Below are positions 8,406 through 15,077 of a stretch of 64,000 nt of DNA, one piece after another. Below the pieces are notes generated by a model. It worked only from the letters and a program-made list of their open reading frames with translations. It searched no databases and was not told where the DNA came from. Source of the stretch: Chitinophaga fulva. Lineage in GTDB: Bacteria > Bacteroidota > Bacteroidia > Chitinophagales > Chitinophagaceae. The DNA is taken from NCBI RefSeq assembly GCF_012927205.1, contig NZ_JABBGC010000001.1, positions 3,782,810 to 3,846,809 on the forward strand, read 5' to 3'. The position numbers and the translations under genes are program-made. The stretch's first letter is position 1. Every line of letters starts with the position of its first letter.

Positions 8406-9383
8406 TTACAATATTTTGAACACAAAGCTGTAGATGCTCTTGATGCTGGCCGCGATCACGATGATGGACACCGCCATCATGATGGTTTTGGCAGAAATTT
8501 TATTGGACACTTTGGCGGCAATGGGAGAAGCCACAGCACTGCCAATGACCAGTCCGAGTACCGCGTCCCAATGAACATGCGATAGCGCCGCCACAAAGGT
8601 GAGGGAGCTAAGCATGGCGATAAAAAAGCGGGTAGCCTTTACCGTGCCCAGTGAAAAACGGGGATGCCTGCGGCCCGCAATGAGGGATGACAGGACGATA
8701 GAGCCCCATCCGCCACCGCCGATGGCATCGATGAAGCCACCGCCAAAGCCCAGTAATCCGATACGTTTTATTTTTTTTCCGGCATGTTGCGCACGTTGTG
8801 CCTGAATGGCCCTTTTGAAAATAATGGAACCCAGTATCAGGGTGTACAACGACACCACCGGTTTGGTATACATCGAATAATGTTCGAGGGAGGAGAGGAG
8901 GTAGGCGCCGATCACCGCGCCGGTAATGCCCGGGATGATCAGTATTTTAAACAGCTTTTTGTTGACATTGCCCATTTTGAAGTGCATCCATCCGGCGATG
9001 CCGTTGCTCAGGATTTCCGATATATGCACCGCCGTGCTGGCCGATGCGGGCGGGATGCCCATACTAAGGGAAAAAGTGGTGGAGGTAATGCCGTAAGACA
9101 TGCCAATGGCGCCGTCAATCATGGCAAACAGGAAACCTGCCGCCAGAAAATAGTAAAAAGTAGGCGGTACATCCTCTACATGTACCCTGAACTCCGGCAC
9201 TAGGTACCAGACCAGGGCAAGCGCTGTTGTCAGGAACAGAATGCCTATCAACCAATAAATCCATCGCTGCTTTTTTACTGCGGCGGTATCGCCGCCAGTC
9301 ACCGCCCCGCTAACCAGCAGGGGCTTCAGTGCCGCTTCGTCCGCGGGTACTGTGGTGACTATTGTAGTTGTTTGTTTCTCCAT
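8406..9383 (-). CDS. TauE/SafE family sulfite/organosulfur exporter-like permease
   Basis: 325 aa from ATG 9383 (14 more codons are open upstream but lack family-like sequence). About eight membrane helices fall in two TauE halves: one around GAIGMSYGITSTTFSLSMG, the other around GGGFIDAIGGGGWGSIV. The glycine-rich repeated half-signatures are typical of DUF81/TauE-SafE permeases, which export sulfite, sulfoacetate or related anions. The cytoplasmic N-terminus is about 55 residues before the first helix (WIYWLIGILFL). No sulfonate catabolic genes lie nearby, so the substrate is open. Confidence 0.88.
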   Translation of the reverse strand: MEKQTTTIVTTVPADEAALKPLLVSGAVTGGDTAAVKKQRWIYWLIGILFLTTALALVWYLVPEFRVHVEDVPPTFYYFLAAGFLFAMIDGAIGMSYGITSTTFSLSMGIPPASASTAVHISEILSNGIAGWMHFKMGNVNKKLFKILIIPGITGAVIGAYLLSSLEHYSMYTKPVVSLYTLILGSIIFKRAIQAQRAQHAGKKIKRIGLLGFGGGFIDAIGGGGWGSIVLSSLIAGRRHPRFSLGTVKATRFFIAMLSSLTFVAALSHVHWDAVLGLVIGSAVASPIAAKVSNKISAKTIMMAVSIIVIAASIKSIYSFVFKIL

Positions 9384-9473
9384 TTTTAAACAATGAGCCA
9401 GCCTAAATTTGTCCACAAAATACATAAACTCTATGAAATTAGTAGACTACTATGTGAAATTTTTTTTCATGCC

Positions 9474-9632
9474 ACAAAGGTGCAAAGCAGTAAAACGCAC
9501 AAAGGGCAATATCAGCGGGCAAAGCAAACAAAGGAGCGGAAGCCTGATTTTGATCTCCCCTCCGTTGTTTGCTGATGAATCCTGAGAAAATCTTTGCGCG
9601 CTTTGCTGTTTTGCGCCTTTGCGGGAACCCTT
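9474..9632. repeat. TTTGCG-type long inverted repeat
   Basis: Two arms rich in CACAAAGGTGCAAAG and CTTTGCGCCTTTGCG face each other: about 9474-9515 and 9589-9632. A second inner inversion lies between them, AAACAAAGGAGCGG around 9529-9541 against CCCCTCCGTTGTTT around 9557-9570. The whole forms one imperfect palindrome of about 160 bp in the gap between the divergent TauE gene and the CNNM-type gene. Similar AAAGGCGCAAAG elements are dispersed in many Bacteroidota genomes (recalled, not searched). Short frames across it look spurious. Confidence 0.65.
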
Positions 9633-9669
9633 CCTGCGAGAAAAACGGACGCATAAAAATTGATTTACC

Positions 9670-9677
9670 TATATTTG
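9670..9677 (+). promoter_or_regulatory. -7 element upstream of the CNNM/CorC gene
   Basis: TATATTTG at 9670-9677 fits TAnnTTTG and ends 25 bp before the ATG at 9703, giving a leader of about 20 nt. No convincing TTTG lies at the -33 distance. Confidence 0.45.
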
Positions 9678-9702
9678 GGGTTGCGAACCAATTACCACAT
9701 TC

Positions 9703-10989
9703 ATGCTTTTGCAGGTTTTTCTGACTTGTTTTTTAGTTTTATTAAATGGATTTTTTGTAGCGGCGGAATTTGCCATCGTGAAAGTACGTTCTTCACAGAT
9801 CAACAGCAAAGGCGGCCTGAACAGGGCCACGACAGCGGCCAAACATATCCTGAGCAATCTTGACGGCTACCTGGCGGCCACCCAGCTGGGCATCACCCTG
9901 GCCTCCCTCGGCCTGGGCTGGGTAGGCGAATCAGTGGTGACCACCCTGATCCTGCGGCTGATGGACGCTTTGAACATCCGGATGACGGAAAGCACAGCGC
10001 ACAACATCGCCATCCCGGTAGCTTTTCTGACCATTACCATACTGCACATCGTTTTCGGTGAACTGGCGCCTAAATCCATGGCCATCCGGAAACCGCTGCC
10101 CACCACACTGGCAGTGGCCCTGCCGCTACGGTTCTTTTTCGTCATCTTCCGGCCGTTTATCTGGCTGCTCAATGGCCTGGCCAATAGTATCCTCCGCATG
10201 ATCGGTTTAACACCTGTAGGGGAGTCTGAAATTCACTCTGAAGAGGAACTGAAACTCATTATCTCAGAAAGCCAGGAAGGTGGTGCTATCGAAGAAACCG
10301 AACGCGAACTGATCCAGAACGTGTTTGAGTTCGATGACAGCCGTGTAAAAGAAATCCTGACCCACCGGAAAGACATCTCTGCGCTCGATATCAGCAAACC
10401 CTTTCAGGAACTGATCGACCAGGTGATCAAAGATGGTTATTCCCGTTACCCGGTATATAATAGCACCCTCGATGAACTGAAGGGCGTTATTTACACGAAA
10501 GACCTGGTAAAAGGCGTCCTCGAAAAAACGCTGACCAACATACAGGACATCCTCAAACCCTGCTTCTACGTGCCGGACAGCATGAAGATCAAGGACCTGC
10601 TCCGTACTTTCCAGAGCCAGCGCCTCCAAATGGCGGTGGTGACCAACGAATTCGGCGACACGGAAGGTATCGTTACCATGGAAGATATCCTCGAAGAACT
10701 GGTAGGTGATATCCAGGATGAACATGACCAGGAAACCCCTATCGTGGAGAAAAAGGACGAAAACACCTACCTGGTGGACGCCCATGAATACCTTGCGGAT
10801 ATCAATGAACTGTTGCCGGTGCCACTCCCGGAAAGTGAACATTATGAAACACTCTCCGGTTTAATCAACTATATCCACGGCAACATTCCGAGAGAAGGAG
10901 AGGTGCTGGTCATTGACAATTATGAAGTACTGATCCTTAAGATGTTCAGAAGCTCTGTTGAGAAAGCGCGTTTAAAGTTGCTCCGATAA
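9703..10989 (+). CDS. CNNM/CorC-type membrane protein (hemolysin family, DUF21-CBS-CorC_HlyC)
   Basis: 428 aa. Domain order: DUF21/CNNM transmembrane domain (about 1-190) beginning LLNGFFVAAEFAIVKVR; a CBS pair (about 205-330) with LTHRKDISALDI and GIVTMEDILEELVGDI; and a C-terminal CorC_HlyC domain (about 345-425) with EYLADINELL and the ETLSGLI turn. Proteins of this architecture (YfjD/CorB/TlyC-like) are implicated in Mg2+ or Co2+ transport, with the CBS pair sensing ATP. The older name hemolysin C is misleading. The pirin gene follows after 11 bp, so the two are likely co-transcribed. Confidence 0.9.
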   Translation: MLLQVFLTCFLVLLNGFFVAAEFAIVKVRSSQINSKGGLNRATTAAKHILSNLDGYLAATQLGITLASLGLGWVGESVVTTLILRLMDALNIRMTESTAHNIAIPVAFLTITILHIVFGELAPKSMAIRKPLPTTLAVALPLRFFFVIFRPFIWLLNGLANSILRMIGLTPVGESEIHSEEELKLIISESQEGGAIEETERELIQNVFEFDDSRVKEILTHRKDISALDISKPFQELIDQVIKDGYSRYPVYNSTLDELKGVIYTKDLVKGVLEKTLTNIQDILKPCFYVPDSMKIKDLLRTFQSQRLQMAVVTNEFGDTEGIVTMEDILEELVGDIQDEHDQETPIVEKKDENTYLVDAHEYLADINELLPVPLPESEHYETLSGLINYIHGNIPREGEVLVIDNYEVLILKMFRSSVEKARLKLLR

Positions 10990-11000
10990 AATATTGCCAT

Positions 11001-11864
11001 ATGGAAAAGAAAATCCTGCATGTTATTGAAGGCCGGGAAAAACATATTACAGAAACAGAAGTGGTAAGGCAACCGCTGCCTTCTATGCAGTTCCGTTTTG
11101 CCAGTCCGTTTATTGTGCTGCACCATATGCCGGCAAAATACTACGAGCCGGGTGCTCCGGCGGAAAGGCTGCATCCGCATCCCCACCGCGGCTTTTCACC
11201 GGTAACTTTTATGCTGCAGGGACAGGGTTATCACCGCGACAATGCAGGTAATGCGATGACCGTTACCGCAGGTGACGTACAATGGATGTTTGCCGGCAAA
11301 GGTATCCTCCATAGTGAAGGCCCTTCTGAAGATTTTCTCCGTAAAGGCGGCAACTATGAATTGCTGCAGCTGTGGTTCAATGCTCCTGCTGCCCGTAAAG
11401 GCGACGACCCCTACTATCAATATGTAAAAGGCGAAGACATGCCTCCCGTGGCCCAGGCCGACGGAGTTCAGCTGACGCTCGTCAGCGGTAACTATGAAGG
11501 CAAAACCGGTCCGCTGCAAAACTTCACGCCCATTATTGCGGTCTGGGGCTCCATACAGGCCGGAAAATCCGCCACCCTCAAAGCTACGCCAGGCTACTGG
11601 ACACTGCTATATGTGGTGGACGGACAACTAACGGTCAATGGTACTGCGGTCAACGGCTATCACCTCGTAATATTTGACAAAGACGATGCCGGGGAAGACA
11701 TACAGATCACCTGCGGAGAAACAGCCCGCATACTTTATCTCTGCGCAGAACCGATCAATGAACCGGTAGCGGCCAAAGACAATTATGTCATGAATACCGC
11801 TACAGAAGTGGACCAGGCCATCGCGGACTACAAAAATGGTCTCTTCGGTACCCTGGAAGCGTAA
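11001..11864 (+). CDS. Pirin family bicupin protein
   Basis: 287 aa cupin protein. The N-terminal cupin has the pirin metal site HPHRGF (His60, His62) and GILHSEG (His104, Glu106), matching the four Fe(II) ligands of characterised pirins, with QWMFAGKGILHSE before the second half. Some pirins oxidise quercetin; others modulate transcription or pyruvate metabolism, so the reaction is not assigned. The C-terminal cupin (about 180-265) is more degenerate. It follows the CNNM-type gene by 11 bp and is probably in the same operon. Start ATG 11001 is supported by the conserved MEKKILHVIEGREKHI opening. Confidence 0.9.
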   Translation: MEKKILHVIEGREKHITETEVVRQPLPSMQFRFASPFIVLHHMPAKYYEPGAPAERLHPHPHRGFSPVTFMLQGQGYHRDNAGNAMTVTAGDVQWMFAGKGILHSEGPSEDFLRKGGNYELLQLWFNAPAARKGDDPYYQYVKGEDMPPVAQADGVQLTLVSGNYEGKTGPLQNFTPIIAVWGSIQAGKSATLKATPGYWTLLYVVDGQLTVNGTAVNGYHLVIFDKDDAGEDIQITCGETARILYLCAEPINEPVAAKDNYVMNTATEVDQAIADYKNGLFGTLEA

Positions 11865-11916
11865 TGAACGTACAGTCATTCCTGTTACAACGTAAAGGAA
11901 ATATCCTGGAGCGCAT

Positions 11917-11942
11917 AAAAAAAGCCCTGACATCGTCAGGGC
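11917..11942 (-). terminator. Intrinsic terminator for the minus-strand small protein
   Basis: GCCCTGAC (11924-11931), loop ATC, GTCAGGGC (11935-11942). On the minus strand the stem is followed by seven T residues (plus-strand A run 11917-11923). It lies 11 bp beyond the stop of the minus-strand gene at 11954. Confidence 0.75.
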
Positions 11943-11953
11943 AAAAGGTCACA

Positions 11954-12220
11954 TTACATGATCATGTCTTTTTTGCCGGAACTATCTTTTTGATGTTTCT
12001 TCATCTCTTTCTTTTCTTTCTTTGCTTTACGCGCAGGACTGATAGTGTCTCTCGCCTTCGGAGGGAATGTATCCTGTAATAGTTCCTGATAACCGGTCTG
12101 TTTCACCAGCTCATCCTGATTCGTGGGATTGGCCTGCACAGTATGGTCAGTGTTGCTCTGGAACAGAAAGAATGCAATCAATACGATCATGAGTCCGATT
12201 GTAGCAGGAAGATTCTTCAT
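11954..12220 (-). CDS. Small single-pass membrane protein, lysine-rich tail (unknown)
   Basis: 88 aa. The ATG at 12220 puts a hydrophobic helix immediately at the N-terminus (NLPATIGLMIVLIAFFLF), followed by a polar linker and a strongly basic tail with ARKAKKEKKEMKKHQKD. The helix could be an uncleaved signal anchor with the tail in the periplasm. I do not recognise a family. Support for coding comes from the intrinsic terminator 11 bp after the stop and from the compact helix-plus-tail design. The frame continues to 12259, but that extension adds a second hydrophobic stretch without a clear start signal. Confidence 0.5.
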   Translation of the reverse strand: MKNLPATIGLMIVLIAFFLFQSNTDHTVQANPTNQDELVKQTGYQELLQDTFPPKARDTISPARKAKKEKKEMKKHQKDSSGKKDMIM

Positions 12221-12497
12221 AAAACCTGTTTTTGTCAGCAAACAGATGACCAATATCATGCTGGAATTTTAAACGGTCCGTACAGAAAGACATAAGCCAT
12301 TGAGAATAGCATCCTTGTGAAAAGGGTCTGTAATACGCTTGCAGCGGCTGATCCCGGCCATAGTGTGGATTTTGGCCGTCATTCAGGGGAAGGGTAGTGA
12401 CAATGACGGAGCTGCTATATTGTTATCTGTGGGAAATCAGGCACTAAGGCACTGCATTTGTGGCACATTCTGTATTACTCACCTCAAAATACGGGTT

Positions 12498-12674
12498 ATG
12501 AAAACTACAAGAAGTGAAAATACCCATCAGAGCAAGCAGATGCCTTTGAGCAATATGCCCAAACCTGAAATCAGAGATAACCTTGACAGCCGTAAAAATG
12601 AAGAACAGGATTTTAAAGGTTCAGATACAACCCACAATCGCAAGGAACATAAATCATCGAAACATAAAAGGTAG
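12498..12674 (+). CDS. Small hydrophilic protein (58 aa, unknown)
   Basis: 58 aa from ATG 12498, nearly all polar: MPKPEIRDNLDSRKNEEQD in the middle and a Lys/His-rich end (HNRKEHKSSKHKR). It is probably cytoplasmic and disordered. I recall similar short IRDNLDSR-type proteins in Chitinophaga relatives but cannot name a family. It sits 3 bp upstream of the PliI-like lipoprotein and is likely on the same transcript. The upstream part of the open frame (12339-12497) encodes a Cys-rich stretch that looks non-coding. Confidence 0.55.
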   Translation: MKTTRSENTHQSKQMPLSNMPKPEIRDNLDSRKNEEQDFKGSDTTHNRKEHKSSKHKR

Positions 12675-12677
12675 CTT

Positions 12678-13292
12678 ATGAAATATATACAGTACCTGTT
12701 GACCGGCTTTTGTTTACTGTTGATGATGACTGCCTGCAATAACCTGAGAAAACAAAAGAAAGATCATGGCAGAGGTCCTGCTACAGCGCCTCCTGCGGAG
12801 AATAAAGTCAATTTCAGCATGGACACTGTCTTCCGGGATTATCGTTTCAGTGTTTTTACCCGGGGGGATGCTTCCATGCGTAATCTCTTCATCAGTATTG
12901 GGTCTGTGAAGGATACTATCCATGCTGATACTATCGTGGAAAAGGATGTGATTGGGTTTGTTTCCGGTGTGACGGTCTCTGATCTGGATGGTGACGGGCA
13001 ACCGGAGCTATATGTATTCAGTACTTCTGCAGGCACCGATCAGTATGGAAAAGTGTATGGTTTTGCGATAGTACCAAAAGGAGCGGTGAAAATCAATACT
13101 GCTGCGCTGGACAGCCTGTCCGGCAATGACTATAAAGGCCGCGATTCTTTCTATGTGCAGGGCAAAGAACTGGTACGCTCTTATCCCGCCATGCAGGAGG
13201 GCCAGGAGGACGTGCTGGCAACAGATACCCGTAAAACGATCCGTTATCATCTGGTGAAATCCGGTAACGCCTATACGCTCAAAAGCCAATAA
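12678..13292 (+). CDS. PliI-like lipoprotein (putative I-type lysozyme inhibitor fold)
   Basis: 204 aa. The signal peptide ends in a lipobox (LLMMTAC, Cys20), so it is probably a lipoprotein. The mature domain contains VSDLDGDGQPELYVFSTSAG and a YGKVYGFAI strand, then YKGRDSFYVQGKELVRSYP, a pattern matching PliI-family periplasmic inhibitors of invertebrate-type lysozyme. In Bacteroidota such proteins may protect peptidoglycan or serve another binding role; inhibition is not shown. It starts 3 bp after the 58-aa gene. Transcription runs toward the convergent GH20 gene, with an AT-rich palindrome between the stops. Confidence 0.7.
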   Translation: MKYIQYLLTGFCLLLMMTACNNLRKQKKDHGRGPATAPPAENKVNFSMDTVFRDYRFSVFTRGDASMRNLFISIGSVKDTIHADTIVEKDVIGFVSGVTVSDLDGDGQPELYVFSTSAGTDQYGKVYGFAIVPKGAVKINTAALDSLSGNDYKGRDSFYVQGKELVRSYPAMQEGQEDVLATDTRKTIRYHLVKSGNAYTLKSQ

Positions 13293-13300
13293 AAACTTGA

Positions 13301-13411
13301 TTTACGGATTTTGGAATTTTTTGATTTTCAAATTTTGATAGAAATGATCAGTCAGCATAACATGATCTTCGAATGCAAATCCCTAAATCAGAAAATCCCA
13401 AAATCCGTAAA
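13301..13411. repeat. AT-rich imperfect palindrome between convergent genes
   Basis: Arms 13301-13327 (TTTACGGATTTTGGAATTTT...) and 13385-13411 (...AAAATCCCAAAATCCGTAAA) are complementary over 27 bp with two mismatches. The arms flank a 57-bp centre and occupy the gap between the PliI-like gene and the GH20 gene. Related AT-rich palindromes occur at 5309-5442 and 35149-35227. Confidence 0.75.
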
Positions 13412-13419
13412 ATGTTTAA

Positions 13420-15009
13420 TTATCTGTGATAGAAGATACTGTTTTCGCTCCAGCGGGCATAAAAGTTTGCCAGCGCCTTCTCAAATTCACGGTAGTTCTT
13501 ATTGGCAGGTAATGTCCAGCCGTCTTCTGCATAAGCGGCAAGGCGGGGATATACTTTTTCTTCCATGGACATTTCATCCGGTATCCATTCTCCCCACATC
13601 TGGCAACCGGTGCCCAGAATTTTGCTGTGGTATTTTGCATCCAGCCCTGCGGGGATGGGGTCGAAGGCATATGCCTTTTCCAGCGGTATCTGCTCGTAAT
13701 TGTAGTCCAGGTAAGTAGCGGCATGGTAGGAATTGACAACATCATATCCTTTTGATACCGCATCGTTGATCAGTTTAAGTTCGCCTTTCCAGAAATGCAC
13801 GATGGTGCCGGGGGCCAGCTGCGTAGTGCTGACGTCTTTATTGTCATTGTACTCATGCAGTTTGGCGCCCATGATCTCGTTCCAGCCCATCATGCGGCGT
13901 TGTTTGCCGGCAAGGTAGGCAGAGATGGCATTGGTGAAATAAATCTGAAGATCGGCTGGAGTAGCCAGTTGATTCGCTTTCATATATGCCTGTACACCGG
14001 CATCGGCTTTCCATTGGTCGTATTTCACTTCGTCGCCGCCGATATGGATCACTTTGGAAGGGAAGAGCTGCATTACTTCATCTAGTACATCATGCAGGAA
14101 GGTGACTACCTTGGGATCAGCTACGTTGTATACATCGTAGTGCACGCCAAATTTCCCTGGTACTTTGATAGGTGTATGTTGCGTGCCCAGCCAGGGATAG
14201 GAGGCGATGGCAGCTGCAGAGTGGCCAGGCATCTCTATTTCGGGAATAATGGTGATGTGACGGGCGGTGGCATAGGCAATGATGTCCCGGATCTGGTCCT
14301 GTGTATAAAAGCCATCATGCGGTTTGCCGTCATATACGGTGCTGTTCCAGCTGCCGGTCTGCGTAGAATCGCGGTGACCGCCTACTTTGGTCAGCAGGGG
14401 ATATTTTTTGATCTCTATCCGCCAGCCCTGATCATCGGTCAGGTGCCAGTGGAAGGTATTCATTTTCAGTGCGGCCATCTCATCCAACAGCTTTTTAACG
14501 GCGGCAGCCCCTTTAAAGTGGCGTCCTTCGTCCAGCATAAAAGAGCGCCAGCCAAAGCGGGGCTTATCTTTTACTTCAACACCGGAAATAGTGAAACCGT
14601 TGGTCTCATTGTAGCGGATGAGCTGTTGCAGGGATTGTATACCATAAAATATTCCGGCATTGGAAGCTGCGGTGATGGTGGCGCCGGCAGGTGTCACTTT
14701 CAGGAGATAGCCTTCTTTACCAAGGGTAGAGTCCAGCTTTGCATTGAGTGATAAACGGATATAGTTGTTCTGGGCGGCAGGTTGTAACGGAAGCTTCAGG
14801 TGGATACGGTTGTTAAAAGCTTCCTGGAGGTATTTAGCCTCTCCGGCACTATTGCCACCTACGATGGCGGTAGTACCGGAGAGTTTGAAAACGCCGGTGG
14901 TAGCGGTTACCTGCGTTGGTTGCGGTATTAGGCGTTGTGCCTGCAACTTTTTGGCAGTCACGGCCAGCAGCAGGCAACTACTGATGACCATGGATTGAAA
15001 TCTGAGCAT
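13420..15009 (-). CDS. Beta-N-acetylhexosaminidase, GH20, secreted
   Basis: 529 aa with an N-terminal signal peptide ending near LQAQ. A GH20b-type N-terminal domain (about 25-145) precedes the catalytic barrel (about 150-500). Key residues: Arg152/Arg155 in RFGWRSFMLDEGRH, HWHLTDDQGWR (187-197), EIEMPGHS (257-264) and the catalytic pair Asp326-Glu327 in HIGGDEV, with a substrate-lining Trp in GCQMWGEW. GH20 enzymes remove terminal GlcNAc or GalNAc by substrate-assisted catalysis, for example from chitin oligomers. It lacks the extra C-terminal domains of longer homologues. Either ATG 15009 or the ATG six codons later is possible. Confidence 0.93.
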   Translation of the reverse strand: MLRFQSMVISSCLLLAVTAKKLQAQRLIPQPTQVTATTGVFKLSGTTAIVGGNSAGEAKYLQEAFNNRIHLKLPLQPAAQNNYIRLSLNAKLDSTLGKEGYLLKVTPAGATITAASNAGIFYGIQSLQQLIRYNETNGFTISGVEVKDKPRFGWRSFMLDEGRHFKGAAAVKKLLDEMAALKMNTFHWHLTDDQGWRIEIKKYPLLTKVGGHRDSTQTGSWNSTVYDGKPHDGFYTQDQIRDIIAYATARHITIIPEIEMPGHSAAAIASYPWLGTQHTPIKVPGKFGVHYDVYNVADPKVVTFLHDVLDEVMQLFPSKVIHIGGDEVKYDQWKADAGVQAYMKANQLATPADLQIYFTNAISAYLAGKQRRMMGWNEIMGAKLHEYNDNKDVSTTQLAPGTIVHFWKGELKLINDAVSKGYDVVNSYHAATYLDYNYEQIPLEKAYAFDPIPAGLDAKYHSKILGTGCQMWGEWIPDEMSMEEKVYPRLAAYAEDGWTLPANKNYREFEKALANFYARWSENSIFYHR

Positions 15010-15028
15010 ATATGCATTTTATTGTTCA

Positions 15029-15036
15029 CAAATCTA
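15029..15036 (-). promoter_or_regulatory. -7 element upstream of the GH20 gene
   Basis: Read on the minus strand, TAGATTTG (plus-strand 15029-15036) matches TAnnTTTG and lies 19 bp before the GH20 ATG. A TTTG on the same strand at 15052-15055 is closer than the usual 19-21 bp spacing. Confidence 0.4.
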
Positions 15037-15077
15037 ACGAACGATAAAATACAAAAAAAATCTCATATTTAAATACT

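Noticed and set aside
9439..9654. Short open frames over the TTTGCG inverted repeat
   Set aside because: Typical of spurious proteins called on dispersed repeats in Bacteroidota; the palindrome explains the sequence.
12339..12497. N-terminal extension of the 58-aa protein
   Set aside because: Contains a Cys-rich stretch not matching the hydrophilic core; the ATG at 12498 is better.
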